Positions 26,074-35,804 of a DNA stretch of 64,000 nt are shown here, in pieces. Every line of letters begins with the position of its first letter. Within the stretch, counting starts at the first letter, position 1. The position numbers and the translations under genes were made by a program. Below the pieces are notes generated by a model. That model did no database searches, was not told where the DNA came from, and was given only the letters and a program-made list of their open reading frames with translations. The DNA comes from Mesorhizobium norvegicum (GTDB lineage: Bacteria > Pseudomonadota > Alphaproteobacteria > Rhizobiales > Rhizobiaceae). The stretch is from the NCBI RefSeq assembly GCF_004919685.1, contig NZ_SMYZ01000021.1, positions 255,203-319,202 on the forward strand, read 5' to 3'.

Positions 26074-26621
26074 GAAGCGCTGACCTGGATGGTTCCATCC
26101 GCCATCACCGTGCCGGACAGGATCTTGCCGCTGTCGATGTTGCGAACCTTGACGAGGTCGCCCGCGGCACCTGGCTGCAGCGTCACGGCGGTGGCGGAGA
26201 TCGTCAGTCCGCCGGCGATGAAGAAGACCTGCACGGACGCACCCTGTTCTACCAGCCAGGCCTCGCGGATGGCGGTGGAGGGGATGTAGCGGCCGGGCAG
26301 CAGCGTGCGCTTGGCGACCTTGCCGTCGAGTTCCTCGGCCCGTGTGACGACTCCGTCCGGCTTGTGCTTGCCGGCGATGAGGGTCACCTGTTTCAGGGCT
26401 GTGAGTTCGATGGTCTGGCCGGGATAGATGACCCGGTTGGGAATCAGCACGACGTCGCCAATCGGTTGATTGCTGGCGATCTGCGTGGCTGACTGATCGG
26501 CCGATTGGTCTGTCGATTGGCTTGTCGATTCCTGGGCAAAAGCCGGCATGCCGCCGGCCACCAGCGCAAGAACGAGCGCGGTGCGGCGGAATGCGAACAG
26601 GCGGCCGGGCGTCGACATCAT
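26070..26621 (-). CDS. flgA: P-ring assembly chaperone FlgA
   Basis: A 183-residue periplasmic protein with a signal peptide (RRTALVLALVAGGMPAFAQ). A Ser/Gln/Asp-rich stretch (STSQSTDQSADQSATQ) leads into the SAF-type domain: RVIYPGQTIELTALKQVTL, KRTLLPGRYIPSTAIREAWLVEQGASVQVFF and AVTLQPGAAGDLVKVRNIDSGKILSGTV. FlgA helps FlgI polymerise into the P ring. The gene starts three bases after flgG and overlaps flgI. Confidence 0.95.
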   Translation of the reverse strand: MMSTPGRLFAFRRTALVLALVAGGMPAFAQESTSQSTDQSADQSATQIASNQPIGDVVLIPNRVIYPGQTIELTALKQVTLIAGKHKPDGVVTRAEELDGKVAKRTLLPGRYIPSTAIREAWLVEQGASVQVFFIAGGLTISATAVTLQPGAAGDLVKVRNIDSGKILSGTVMADGTIQVSAS

Positions 26622-26624
26622 GCG

Positions 26625-27413
26625 TTACCTGATGTTCTTGGAGACGACGGAGGCCATGTCGTCGGCGGCCTGGATGACCTTGGAGTTCATCTCATAGGCG
26701 CGCTGTGCCGAGATCAGCTCGGTGATTTCCTTGACCGGGTCGACGTTGGAGGCTTCGAGATAGCCCTGCTGGATGGTGGCAAAGCCGGGATCGCCCGGGA
26801 CGCCGACATTGGCCGGCCCCGAAGCGGTGGTTTCCTGGAACAAATTGTCGCCGAGTGGCGCAAGACCCGCCTCGTTGGCGAAATTGGCGATCTGAAGCTG
26901 GCCGAGGCTTTGCAAGGCAGTCTGGCCGTCGATCCGGGCAAAGACCTGCCCCGTCTTGTTGACGATGACCTCGACGGCATCGACGGGGACGTTGATTGCC
27001 GGAATGACGGCAGCGCCATCGACTGTCACCAGCTGGCCGGTGGCGTTGGTGTTGAGCGCGCCGGCGCGGCTGTAGAGCGTGCCGCCGTCGGCACCCTCGA
27101 TCTGGAACCAGCCTCTGCCGGTGAGCGCCAGGTCGAAACTGTTGCCGGTGCTGGTCAGTTCGCCCTGTGTGTGCACGTTGCGCACGGCCGTCGTCTTGAC
27201 GCCGAGGCCGATCGAGACGCCCTCCGGCACCAGCGAGGCGTTGGAGCGGTTGGGCACACCTTGGGTGCGGTCGACCTGATAGAGCAGGTCGGAGAATTCG
27301 GCCCGGGCGCGCTTGTAGCCGGTGGTGTTGATGTTGGCGATGTTGTTGGCGATGACCTCCAGATTTGTCTGCTGGGCATTCATGCCGGTGGCGGCGATGG
27401 CGAGTGCTTTCAT
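26625..27413 (-). CDS. flgG: Distal rod protein FlgG
   Basis: A 262-residue axial protein. It starts [46 protein letters not shown] (landmarks [14 protein letters not shown]). It ends [34 protein letters not shown]. The rod-specific [12 protein letters not shown] is present in the middle. It builds the distal rod inside the P and L rings. It is followed closely by flgA and preceded by fliE. Confidence 0.97.
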   Translation of the reverse strand: MKALAIAATGMNAQQTNLEVIANNIANINTTGYKRARAEFSDLLYQVDRTQGVPNRSNASLVPEGVSIGLGVKTTAVRNVHTQGELTSTGNSFDLALTGRGWFQIEGADGGTLYSRAGALNTNATGQLVTVDGAAVIPAINVPVDAVEVIVNKTGQVFARIDGQTALQSLGQLQIANFANEAGLAPLGDNLFQETTASGPANVGVPGDPGFATIQQGYLEASNVDPVKEITELISAQRAYEMNSKVIQAADDMASVVSKNIR

Positions 27414-27423
27414 GGCGGAATCC

Positions 27424-27750
27424 TTAGATGCCCATTCGACTGACTTCGAGATAGGCGGAAACCACCTTGTCGCGAATGGCGACGGCGGTCTGCAGCGCCT
27501 GCTGCGCGCTCATCACGGCGTCGACCACCTGACGGGTGTCGACGTCGCCCTTGAGCGCCTGCACCGACACCTGCTCGGCATTCTGCAGTGTGTTGACGGT
27601 CTTGGAGGCTGCCTGGCTCAGCGCCTCGGCGAAGGAGGTGCCGACATTGCCGCCGGCCGAAGGTGTCGCACCGCCCTGGAGCAGGCTTGTCACTGCGTCG
27701 TCGCCGCCGATCGACGACTTGAACTGAAGGGCTCCGATACCGCTGATCAT
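27424..27750 (-). CDS. fliE: Hook-basal body protein FliE
   Basis: A 108-residue rod adaptor with the conserved C-terminus [39 protein letters not shown]. FliE links the MS ring to FlgB and is one of the earliest exported subunits. The start overlaps the flgC stop by one base (TGATG-like coupling). Position flgB-flgC-fliE is conserved across rhizobia. Confidence 0.95.
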   Translation of the reverse strand: MISGIGALQFKSSIGGDDAVTSLLQGGATPSAGGNVGTSFAEALSQAASKTVNTLQNAEQVSVQALKGDVDTRQVVDAVMSAQQALQTAVAIRDKVVSAYLEVSRMGI

Positions 27751-28166
27751 TACTGGTTCCTCATCAGGTCGATGGTCATGGAAATCAGGTCGCGCGCCTG
27801 CTTGACGACCTGAAGGTTGGCCTCGTAGGAGCGGTTGGCCTCGGTCATGTCGGCCATTTCGATCAGCACGTTGACGTTGGGCATCTTGACGTAGCCCTTT
27901 TCGTCGGCGGCCTCGTTGCCGGGCTGAAACTCGACCGGAAAGTCGCTGGGATCACGATCGATCGAGTTCACCGCAACCGTCGAGCTGCCGGAGGTCCGGT
28001 CGAGCTCAGAGACGAAGCTGATGGTCTTGCGGCGATAGGGGTCGGAGCCGGGCGCGGTGCCGGTCGACTGGGCGTTGGCGAGGTTTTCGGAAACCACGCG
28101 CAGACGCTCCGACTGGGCGCCGAGGCCGGATGCTGCGACTTTGAGGGCTGCGGTCAGCGCGTCCAT
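27750..28166 (-). CDS. flgC: Proximal rod protein FlgC
   Basis: A 138-residue axial protein: [43 protein letters not shown], and a C-terminus [36 protein letters not shown]. Forms the proximal rod with FlgB and FlgF. It lies two bases after the flgB stop. Confidence 0.96.
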   Translation of the reverse strand: MDALTAALKVAASGLGAQSERLRVVSENLANAQSTGTAPGSDPYRRKTISFVSELDRTSGSSTVAVNSIDRDPSDFPVEFQPGNEAADEKGYVKMPNVNVLIEMADMTEANRSYEANLQVVKQARDLISMTIDLMRNQ

Positions 28167-28168
28167 GG

Positions 28169-28549
28169 TCAGCTCTTCACCGCCATCATCATCATCGAAT
28201 GGAACGCCTTGACGATCGCCGTGTTGAGTTCGAAGGAGCGGCGCACCTCGCCGGCCTTCAGCAACTGGTCTTCCAGCACGACCGAGTTCTTGGACGGCAT
28301 GACGACGCCGTCATCTTCCTGCGGCTTGATGGTGAAGCCGGCATTGGTCGCTGCGTTGCCGAGATGGCCGGCCTGCGTGGCCTGCAGCGATACGGCTGTG
28401 CGGTCGAGCACTTTTTCGAACGGCTCGACGTCGTTTGCCGTGTAGCCCGGCGTGTTGGCGTTGGCGATGTTGCCGGCGACGGCGGACTGGCGCACGGCCA
28501 GCCACTGGGCTTGCTTGGCGGCGAGGTCGAAAAGGGAAACGGGCTCCAT
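28169..28549 (-). CDS. flgB: Proximal rod protein FlgB
   Basis: A 126-residue rod protein with [31 protein letters not shown] and the C-terminal [35 protein letters not shown]. It opens the flgB-flgC-fliE-flgG-flgA-flgI-motE-flgH-fliL-fliP run. An 85-base gap separates it from the hypothetical gene upstream, long enough for a promoter, though none is clear. Confidence 0.95.
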   Translation of the reverse strand: MEPVSLFDLAAKQAQWLAVRQSAVAGNIANANTPGYTANDVEPFEKVLDRTAVSLQATQAGHLGNAATNAGFTIKPQEDDGVVMPSKNSVVLEDQLLKAGEVRRSFELNTAIVKAFHSMMMMAVKS

Positions 28550-28634
28550 GGGAATCTCCGGGCGGGTTCCCGAAGACTAGGCCGCCAGTCTTGCGCGGAC
28601 CTTGCGGATGCCCGGAGGCCTGAGACGGGGGCGT

Positions 28635-29420
28635 TTATTTGGAGAGTTCGATTACCTGGTCGGCACTGGTGACCATGACCCATTTGCCGTTGCGCTGCTC
28701 GATGGAGGATACTTGGCTGGAGTCAGGCAGTATCGAGCCACGCTGGACGATCCAGAGGCCAGCATCGTCCTCGATCATGGCGCGGCCGTTGGCGACATGA
28801 ACCATGCGGAATTTCGCCGCGTCGGCCGGAAAGGGTTGCTCATCGGGCGCAGGTGCTGAATTGGCATCATCCTGCACGGTTCCTGTGGCAAGCAGATCGA
28901 GATTGGCCGCGGGGACGTCCTTTGCCGTCAGCGGCGCGCTGCGTTCGGCGACCACGCCGCCGCCCGCCCGTCCCGAATTGGTGCCGGTGCCGCCGAACTT
29001 CATCGCCTGGACGCCAAACTGGTCCTGGTTGAAGAAGATGTACCAGGGAAACGAAGCGCAGATCAGCCCGAGCGTGATGCCGAGCGCGGCAATGACGAAA
29101 TCGCTGCGCCGGTCGGACTTCTTGTTCAGCCTGGGAAACTGCGCCTTTGGTGGCTGCGGCCATTCGGTGAGCGGGAACAGACCGTCGATCAGCGAGTCGC
29201 GGCTGGCCTGCGTCATCTCCGCAGCCTCCGTCCGGGGAGCCCTGGGCAGGGGAGGCTTGCCAGCCCTGGCCAGAACAGCTTCGGCTTTGTCGGCCTTGGC
29301 GCGGTCAGCCTTTGCCTTGGCAGCTCTCGCTTCGTCAGCTCGGGCTTCTTCCGCAGCGTTGGCCGCGGCGATCATGTCGCGCAGGATGCGCTCGGTATAT
29401 TCGCGTTCAGTCTCCGGCAT
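28635..29420 (-). CDS. Conserved flagellar-locus membrane protein of unknown function
   Basis: A 261-residue protein that I do not recognise as a named gene. The N-terminus (1-70) is a highly charged Ala/Lys/Glu coiled-coil-like stretch (ARAAKAKADRAKADKAEAVLARA). One membrane helix follows at about 108-131 (DFVIAALGITLGLICASFPWYIFF). The last 60 residues form a conserved-looking module: MIEDDAGLWIVQRGSILPDSSQVSSIEQRNGKWVMVT. The layout suggests a cytoplasmic N-terminus and a periplasmic C-terminus. It overlaps fliI by 14 bases, and a gene of this type sits in the same place in other rhizobial flagellar loci. The fliI position suggests a link to export, but function is unknown. Confidence 0.8.
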   Translation of the reverse strand: MPETEREYTERILRDMIAAANAAEEARADEARAAKAKADRAKADKAEAVLARAGKPPLPRAPRTEAAEMTQASRDSLIDGLFPLTEWPQPPKAQFPRLNKKSDRRSDFVIAALGITLGLICASFPWYIFFNQDQFGVQAMKFGGTGTNSGRAGGGVVAERSAPLTAKDVPAANLDLLATGTVQDDANSAPAPDEQPFPADAAKFRMVHVANGRAMIEDDAGLWIVQRGSILPDSSQVSSIEQRNGKWVMVTSADQVIELSK

Positions 29421-30810
29421 CGGCGTTCAGCTTGCTCTTGAGGTGGCGGGCGAGATCGGAGAACGGGTCGACCGACGGACGATCCTTCGGCGCTTGCGTC
29501 AGTGCCTCGTAGATCAGCGGCACCTGGCGCACGGCAATATCGAGTTCGGCATCGACGCCGCCCTGATAGGCGCCCAGCAAGCGGATATCGCGCGTGTCCT
29601 CGAAACGCGAGATCATCGACTTCAGCCTTGTCACCAGCGCGCGCTGTTCGGCGCTCCAGGCCTTGCCGGCCAGGCGCGATATGGACGACAGCGGATTGAC
29701 TGGCGGATAGCGGCCCTGTTCGGCGATCGTGCGGTCGAGCACGACATGGCCGTCGAGAATGCCGCGCACGGAATCGGCGACCGGATCATTGTGATCGTCG
29801 CCGTCGACCAGCACGGAGATGATGGCAGTGATCGACCCCTTGCCTTCCGCGCCTGGCCCGGCGCGCTCGAGCAGCTTGGGCAGTTCGGTGAATACCGAGG
29901 CCGGATAGCCGCGGGCGACCGGCGGCTCGCCGGTCCCCGTCGCCACCTCGCGCAAGGCGTGAGCGAAGCGGGTGATCGAGTCCAGCACCAGGAGCACGCG
30001 GTGCCCCTGGTCGCGAAAATGCTCGGCCACGCGCATGGCGGTGTCCGGCGCCCGCCGGCGCATCATGGCGCTCTCGTCGCTGGTGGCGACGACGGCGACG
30101 GTCTTGGCCATGCTGTCGCCGATCGTGTCCTCGAGGAATTCACGCACTTCGCGGCCGCGTTCGCCGATGAGCGCCACGACGACGGTGTCGAATGCGTCGG
30201 CGCCGGCGAGCATGGCAAGCAGCGTCGACTTGCCGACGCCGGAGCCGGCAAAGATGCCGAGGCGCTGGCCGAAGCAGAGCGGCGTGAAGATGTCGATGAC
30301 CTTGACACCGGTCATGAAGGCGGTGCCGACGCGCTGCCGCGCCATGGCGCCGGGCGTCGTCTGGGCGCCGCTCGATGCGTCGTCGCCCCTGACCAAAGGC
30401 GGGCCGCCATCGATTGCCCTGGTGAGCGCGTCGATGGTGCGGCCGCGCCACGAGGCATGCGGCGCCACCGCGAGCGGACCGCGGCGGAACACGGCATCGC
30501 CGATGCCGGCATCGGCGCTGCGTTCGAAGGGTGCCACGACGACCTCGTCACGGCTGATCTTGACGATCTCGCCGCGGCGCGCGCCGGCATGGCCGCGCTG
30601 CTCGACGATGTCGCCCAGCCTGGCGAAATCGGAAAGGCCGTGCACCTTGTAGTGCGTGGGCGTGACTTCGGTGACGCGGCCGCCGCGCTTGAGCAGCGCT
30701 TCGGTGTCGGCGAAACGCCGCCAGACCCGTTCCAGCGCGGCAAGCCGGTCTTCCGGCGCCGGCTGAAGCTGTCTTTCGGGTGCGCGCAGGGATGGCTGGT
30801 CGAGCGACAT
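29407..30810 (-). CDS. fliI: Flagellar export ATPase FliI
   Basis: A 467-residue F1-beta-like ATPase. The Walker A is GSGVGKST in GIFAGSGVGKSTLLAML, and Walker B is VLLVLDSITRFAHALRE. The family phrase GEPPVARGYPASVFTELPKLLERAGPG is intact, as is the catalytic GERGREVREF. It powers chaperone release and substrate entry into the export gate, with FliH as the partner. Start at 30810 is three bases after the flgF stop. Confidence 0.97.
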   Translation of the reverse strand: MSLDQPSLRAPERQLQPAPEDRLAALERVWRRFADTEALLKRGGRVTEVTPTHYKVHGLSDFARLGDIVEQRGHAGARRGEIVKISRDEVVVAPFERSADAGIGDAVFRRGPLAVAPHASWRGRTIDALTRAIDGGPPLVRGDDASSGAQTTPGAMARQRVGTAFMTGVKVIDIFTPLCFGQRLGIFAGSGVGKSTLLAMLAGADAFDTVVVALIGERGREVREFLEDTIGDSMAKTVAVVATSDESAMMRRRAPDTAMRVAEHFRDQGHRVLLVLDSITRFAHALREVATGTGEPPVARGYPASVFTELPKLLERAGPGAEGKGSITAIISVLVDGDDHNDPVADSVRGILDGHVVLDRTIAEQGRYPPVNPLSSISRLAGKAWSAEQRALVTRLKSMISRFEDTRDIRLLGAYQGGVDAELDIAVRQVPLIYEALTQAPKDRPSVDPFSDLARHLKSKLNADAGD

Positions 30811-30813
30811 GGG

Positions 30814-31536
30814 TTACTTCGAGCCGAGCGTCTTGATCGCCTCGTCGGTGGAGGAGTCGGTCTGCCGCATCAGGGCGGCGGTGTTCTCGAAGGCACGCTG
30901 GACCATGATCAGCCGGGTGATCTCCAGCACCGGATTGACGTTGGATTCTTCGAGAAAACCTTGGGCGACGCCGATATCGGAGCGATCGGTGACAGGCTCT
31001 GGTGTGCGCGCCGGAACGATGCCGGAATTGCCGTAGCGGACGAAGTTTTCGCCCGGATCGAAATTGTAGAGACCGATGGAGCCGACAAGCTGATCGTTCT
31101 GGCGCAGCGAACCGTCGGCCCCGGCCTTGGGCGGACCGTTGCGGGGGTCAAGCTGGATCGGCGAGCCGCCGGCATCGAGCACCGGGTGGCCCTCGATCGA
31201 CATCAGCTCACCGTTCTCGTTCATCGAAAAGCGCCCGTCGCGGGTCATGACGGTGCCGACAGGCGTATCGATGGCGAACCAGGCATCGCCCTGAATGGCG
31301 AAATCGAACGGATTTCCGGTCTCGTTCAAAGCACCGTGAGCGCCGGAAAGATAGGTCTTGCCAGAGGAGGCGAAGGACACCGATTTCGGTCCGGTGCCGG
31401 ACACGACGTCCTCGAACTTCACGCCGGTGGCGCGAAAGCCGATCGTCGAGGCGTTGGCGACGTTGTCGGCGATCGTGTCGAGGCGGCGCTCGAGCGCGAT
31501 CTGCGAGGAAAGGGCGACGTACAGGCTGTCCCGCAT
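30814..31536 (-). CDS. flgF: Proximal rod protein FlgF
   Basis: A 240-residue axial protein: YVALSSQIALERRLDTIADNVANASTIGFRATGVKFED at the N-terminus, GDAWFAIDTPVGTVMTRDGRFSMNENGELM in the middle, and SNVNPVLEITRLIMVQRAFENTAALM at the C-terminus. Sequence and position before fliI match rhizobial FlgF. It begins seven bases after the DUF1217 gene stop. Confidence 0.95.
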   Translation of the reverse strand: MRDSLYVALSSQIALERRLDTIADNVANASTIGFRATGVKFEDVVSGTGPKSVSFASSGKTYLSGAHGALNETGNPFDFAIQGDAWFAIDTPVGTVMTRDGRFSMNENGELMSIEGHPVLDAGGSPIQLDPRNGPPKAGADGSLRQNDQLVGSIGLYNFDPGENFVRYGNSGIVPARTPEPVTDRSDIGVAQGFLEESNVNPVLEITRLIMVQRAFENTAALMRQTDSSTDEAIKTLGSK

Positions 31537-31543
31537 GATGGTC

Positions 31544-33355
31544 TCAGAACCTTAGTTTCTGCATGGCCATCATCAGGTCGGTGGAGATGCCGACCGTGAT
31601 CGGCTGGGCAAACAGCACGCTGACCGAGGTGACGGCCGATGAGGTTGGGTTGTTGATCTCATACATGCTGGTAAAGCGCGTCAGGAACTTGCCGAGTTTC
31701 TCGGGGTCGGAGAAATCCGAGATGTCGAGTTTCTGCTCGAACAGCTGCGCCTGCTTGTCGACATCGGCGGTGGCGAAGGAATCGGGCAGGCCGAGCACGG
31801 TGCGCACGACGTTGGCAAGCGCGGTGTCGGCCAGCACGTCGTACCAACTGGTGATGGTCGGGGCCTTGCGGTCGAAATAAAGCGCCAGCCGCACGCCCTG
31901 GTTGGTCTGGCCGGCATCCTCTTCAAGGGTCTGGCGCATGTATTTGTCGACGGTCGGCTGCTGCGCCGGATTGATGGTGGTGGCCGCTTCGCCGTATTGT
32001 TCGAAGTTGAAGGCGGCGGCCAGCCCGGCATAGGCCTTGTTCGTCATCTTGTTGGCGACGCTGTTGGCGTCGCGAATGCCACCGGCAAGAACGTTGCGGA
32101 TGAGGTCCTTGCTTTCCGTCGCCGGATCGAGTCCGTAGGCCGAGAGCACATAGTTGTACAATCGGCTGTTGGCCATCAGGTCGTCGATGGATTTTACGTT
32201 CGTGACGTTGGCAAGGTAGTATGCAGTCTCCGACTTGATGTAGTCCGCATTCGGCGCGATCAGGCCAAGCGCCGACTCTGTCGTATAGATTTTCGGCGTG
32301 TCTTTCTGTACTTCGTCGCGCGACGTTGTCTGATCGCCATATTGGGCAAAGTTGAAGGCCGTGACGAAGTTGGCGTACCGTTTATCCGTCAGCTTGTTTG
32401 CTGGGCTGTTGGGGTCGCTGACGCCGCCCTCGAGCATTGCGCGGACCTGCTGCGGTGTTTCGGTCGACGCATTCAGTCCGTAGGAAGCCATGGCGAAGGT
32501 GAGCAGGCGCTTGTCCGCCATAAGGTCGTCGATCGACGTTACCTTGGAGATGTTTGCCGCGTAATAATCGGCCTCGCCCTTGATGTACTGCGCGCTCGGC
32601 TTGACCAGCTTCAGTCCGGCTCCAGCCACGTATCCTTTCGGCACCGCCTGCTGGACATCGTCGCGCATGGTCGTCTGATCGCCATACTGGGCGAAGTCGA
32701 AAGCCGAGACGAAGTTGGCGTAGCTCTTGTCGGGCAGTTTGTTGGCGGGACTGTCGGGATCGCTGACGCCACCTTCGAGCATCGCCTTGACGGTTGCGGC
32801 CGGTTCGGTTGCGGCGTCGAGTCCGAATGCGGCCATCGCGTATGTCAGCAGGCGGCTGTCGCCCATCAGGTCGTCGACCGACTTAACCTTGGAGATGTTG
32901 GTGACGTAGTAGGCGGTTTCGCTCTGGTAGTAGGAGAACCCCGTCTGCGAGGCGCCGATCTGGACTTGCAGCGCATAGTTGCTGGTCACCAGTTGCTGCG
33001 CTTTGTTGTAGACGGTCGTATTGGCGCCGTTGGCGGCGAAATTGAAGGCGCTGACGAATTCGGCGTAACGCTTGTCGGTCAGCTTGTTGGCGAAGCTGTT
33101 GGGATCAGAGACGCCTTCCTTGAGTGCCTTGACCATGAAGGCCTTGGCGTAGTCCATGTCCTCAAGCCCGTATGCCTTCATGGCATATTTGAACAAGCGG
33201 TCATTTTTGACGAAATCGTCGATCGATTTCACCTTGGTGATGTTGTCCAGATAATATTTGGTGTCGCGATCAACCACGGGCTGCTGCTCGATCCTGTCGA
33301 TCGACTTTGAAATGTCCTTGGTGATGAGCTGGTAGCTGGTAAAGGTATTAAGCAA
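31544..33355 (-). CDS. DUF1217 flagellar protein with four internal repeats
   Basis: A 603-residue protein made of four copies of a roughly 90-residue unit (about residues 31-120, 146-236, 261-350, 376-465) at a spacing near 115, plus a degenerate fifth near 505-565. Each unit reads roughly KVKSIDDLM..RLL.YAM.AYGL then GGVSDPNSPANKL.DK.YA.FV.AFNFAQYG. This is the DUF1217 signature, found in flagellar loci of rhizobia. Function is unproven. There is no signal peptide, so export would use the flagellar route. Start is a TTG at 33355 with GGAGG seven bases upstream. It is divergent from motA across 147 bases. Confidence 0.88.
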   Translation of the reverse strand: MLNTFTSYQLITKDISKSIDRIEQQPVVDRDTKYYLDNITKVKSIDDFVKNDRLFKYAMKAYGLEDMDYAKAFMVKALKEGVSDPNSFANKLTDKRYAEFVSAFNFAANGANTTVYNKAQQLVTSNYALQVQIGASQTGFSYYQSETAYYVTNISKVKSVDDLMGDSRLLTYAMAAFGLDAATEPAATVKAMLEGGVSDPDSPANKLPDKSYANFVSAFDFAQYGDQTTMRDDVQQAVPKGYVAGAGLKLVKPSAQYIKGEADYYAANISKVTSIDDLMADKRLLTFAMASYGLNASTETPQQVRAMLEGGVSDPNSPANKLTDKRYANFVTAFNFAQYGDQTTSRDEVQKDTPKIYTTESALGLIAPNADYIKSETAYYLANVTNVKSIDDLMANSRLYNYVLSAYGLDPATESKDLIRNVLAGGIRDANSVANKMTNKAYAGLAAAFNFEQYGEAATTINPAQQPTVDKYMRQTLEEDAGQTNQGVRLALYFDRKAPTITSWYDVLADTALANVVRTVLGLPDSFATADVDKQAQLFEQKLDISDFSDPEKLGKFLTRFTSMYEINNPTSSAVTSVSVLFAQPITVGISTDLMMAMQKLRF

Positions 33356-33502
33356 AGACGTGCCTCCGGCCGAAGCTATGTCCGGACAATACCCCTACTT
33401 CCTTGCGCGAAACTGAATCGTCTCCGACGCTTTCGATTCAAGCCTCACACAAGGCACGGGGGCTATCCCTTGCTCGCGAAGTGAAATGCGGAAGGACCTG
33501 TC

Positions 33503-34378
33503 GTGGGCATTCTGATTGGACTGGTGGTGACGCTCGGCTGCGTCCTTGGCGGCTTCATGGCCATGGGCGGCCATCTCCACGTGCTGATCCAGCCATGGGA
33601 GGCCGTGATCATCTGTGGCGCGGCTTTTGGCACCTTCCTCGTCGCCAATCCGATGAAGACGGTCAAGGACACCGGCAAGGGCATTCTCGAAGCCTTCAAG
33701 CAGGCAGTGCCGAAGGAGCAGGACTATCTCGAAACGCTCGGCGTGCTGCACTCACTGATGCGCGAATTGCGCTCGAAATCCCGCAGCGAGGTCGAGGCGC
33801 ATATCGACAATCCGGAAGAGTCGGCGATTTTCCAGGCGTTCCCAACCGTGCTGCATAACCATGACCTGACGCATTTCATCTGCGACTACTGCCGCATCAT
33901 CATCATCGGCAATGCCCGCTCGCACGAGATCGAGGCGCTGATGGACGAAGAGATCCAGACCATCAAATCCGACAAGATGAAGGCCTATCACGCTCTGGTG
34001 GCGGTGGGCGATGGCCTGCCGGCACTCGGCATCGTCGCCGCCGTGCTCGGCGTGGTCAAGGCGATGGGCGCGCTCGACCAGTCGCCGGAAATCCTCGGCG
34101 GTTTGATTGGTGCCGCACTTGTCGGAACGTTCCTCGGCATCTTCCTGTCCTATTCGGTGGTCGGGCCGGTCGCCACCAAGATCAAGACGGTGCGCGAGAA
34201 GAAGAACCGCCTCTACATCATCGTCAAGCAGACGCTGCTGGCCTACATGAACGGCGCGCTGCCACAGGTGGCGATCGAGTTCGGCCGCAAGACGATCTCA
34301 TCCTATGAACGGCCGACGATCGACGCCGTCGAGCAGAGCACGATGAACACCGGTACCGTCGAAAAGAAGGCCGCCTGA
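33503..34378 (+). CDS. motA: Flagellar stator proton channel protein MotA
   Basis: A 291-residue protein with four membrane helices: [66 protein letters not shown] and [26 protein letters not shown]. The latter two flank the proton path with MotB. The start is a GTG at 33503 with GGAAGGA upstream. It opens the plus-strand motA-fliM-fliN-fliG-flhB block and is divergent from the DUF1217 gene. Its partner motB lies about 16 kb away on the other strand. Confidence 0.96.
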   Translation: MGILIGLVVTLGCVLGGFMAMGGHLHVLIQPWEAVIICGAAFGTFLVANPMKTVKDTGKGILEAFKQAVPKEQDYLETLGVLHSLMRELRSKSRSEVEAHIDNPEESAIFQAFPTVLHNHDLTHFICDYCRIIIIGNARSHEIEALMDEEIQTIKSDKMKAYHALVAVGDGLPALGIVAAVLGVVKAMGALDQSPEILGGLIGAALVGTFLGIFLSYSVVGPVATKIKTVREKKNRLYIIVKQTLLAYMNGALPQVAIEFGRKTISSYERPTIDAVEQSTMNTGTVEKKAA

Positions 34379-34410
34379 ACGATGCGCGACAGATCGGTCC
34401 CAGCACTGTC

Positions 34411-35358
34411 ATGACCAGTCCGGGCAGCCCAGCGGAAGCGCGCTCGCTGATCATCGAGCGTCTGGTCGGCGACAGCGGCGAGGCCGCCCAGGTCATCGAT
34501 GCCGGCCGCGCCATGGCCGAACGCGCCGTGCCGCTGCTGCAGAAAGGCCTGACCGGCGAGCTTGGCGTTCCGGTCATTGTCGATCTCAAAGCGATAGAGA
34601 TCAGCCGCGTTCCCGAGGCGCGTTCGCGCGCCGGCGACACGTTTGCCCTGACCGTCGTCGGCTCGTCCGTGTCCTCCGATGCGATGACCCTGGTGATCGA
34701 TGCTCCGGCGATCGCGATCATGGTCTGCACGTTGTTCGGTGGCGACCCGGACCTGCCGGTATCGCCGATCGAGCGCGATCTGTCGCAGATCGAAATCGAT
34801 GTCTCGACCATGGTGTTCCAGCAGGTCGCGCAGGCCCTCAACGGGTCGGGAAGGCGCTCGCTCGACCTGCGGCTGCCGGCGCCGCGGGCAATGTCGGGCA
34901 CCGAGGCGAAACGACACGTGCTGCGCGACGGCGCGGCGATCCGCATCGTCCTTGGCATCTCGACGCCGGCCGACAGCGGTACCGTCACCGTGACGATGCC
35001 GCAGCGTGTCGTGCTGGCCAGCCGCGACGGGGCTGTCCCGGTCAGCGACGACGATCACGGCCCCAGCTGGCGCGCGCGCTTTTCGGAAGAGGTGATGCGC
35101 TCCACGGTAGCACTCGAGGCCACGATGCCGCTGGCCCGGCTGACACTCGGCGACCTTGCCGGTTTCGAAATTGGCCAGGTCATCGAATTCGAGGAAACGG
35201 CGCAGTCGCAGGCACGCCTCAGCGCGCGCGGCAAGACGCTGTTCGTGTGCGAGTTCGGCAAACTGGGACAGAATTACACCGTCCGAGTCAGGCATCCCTA
35301 CGATGCCGGGCAGGACTTTATCGAAGCGCTGATGCCGGCTTCTGCCGGCCGCGCCTGA
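34411..35358 (+). CDS. fliM: Flagellar motor switch protein FliM
   Basis: A 315-residue switch protein, shorter and more divergent than enteric FliM, as is usual in rhizobia. The C-terminal SpoA domain is [47 protein letters not shown]. The middle CheC-like part ([35 protein letters not shown]) matches. The N-terminal CheY-binding segment cannot be clearly seen. It lies 32 bases after motA. Confidence 0.9.
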   Translation: MTSPGSPAEARSLIIERLVGDSGEAAQVIDAGRAMAERAVPLLQKGLTGELGVPVIVDLKAIEISRVPEARSRAGDTFALTVVGSSVSSDAMTLVIDAPAIAIMVCTLFGGDPDLPVSPIERDLSQIEIDVSTMVFQQVAQALNGSGRRSLDLRLPAPRAMSGTEAKRHVLRDGAAIRIVLGISTPADSGTVTVTMPQRVVLASRDGAVPVSDDDHGPSWRARFSEEVMRSTVALEATMPLARLTLGDLAGFEIGQVIEFEETAQSQARLSARGKTLFVCEFGKLGQNYTVRVRHPYDAGQDFIEALMPASAGRA

Positions 35359-35374
35359 CATTTGGAGACGACGC

Positions 35375-35761
35375 ATGGCCAAGACCAAGGTGGAAGCCGA
35401 CCTCGACCAGCCGGACGAGCAGCTCGACCGTGCCATTGAAGAGTTGCGCGGGGTCCTGCACGAAGAGGAGCAACGCCCCGATGCGGCGTTCAGGGCCGCT
35501 TCCGGCGCCAATTCGAGCGTCATCATGAACATCCCCGTCGATGTCCAGATCATCCTCGGCAGCACCGAGATGCCGGTCTCTGATCTGATGGCGCTGCAGA
35601 AGGGGTCGACGGTGGCGCTCAATCGCCGCATCGGCGAACCTGTCGACGTCGTGGTCAACGGCCGCAAGATCGCGCGTGGCGAAATCACCGTGCTGGAAAG
35701 CGATCCGTCGCGCTTCGGCATCCGGCTGACCGAAATCATCGCCGGCACGAAGGGCGCCTAG
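35375..35761 (+). CDS. fliN: Flagellar motor switch protein FliN
   Basis: A 128-residue protein with an acidic N-terminus ([19 protein letters not shown]) and the SpoA domain [53 protein letters not shown]. Forms the C-ring with FliM and FliG. The gene starts 16 bases after fliM, with GGAGACG upstream of the ATG. Confidence 0.96.
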   Translation: MAKTKVEADLDQPDEQLDRAIEELRGVLHEEEQRPDAAFRAASGANSSVIMNIPVDVQIILGSTEMPVSDLMALQKGSTVALNRRIGEPVDVVVNGRKIARGEITVLESDPSRFGIRLTEIIAGTKGA

Positions 35762-35804
35762 ACATGGATTGCGGGGCTTGCCGGTGGCAGCGGAGGCGAG
35801 TGGC

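Noticed and set aside
28804..31599. A 931-codon plus-strand frame opposite fliI and flgF
   Set aside because: FliI and FlgF are certain on the minus strand. The antisense product has no known motif.
31997..33310. A 437-codon plus-strand frame that seems to contain repeats
   Set aside because: The apparent repeats are the reverse complement of the DUF1217 repeats, so they carry no separate meaning.
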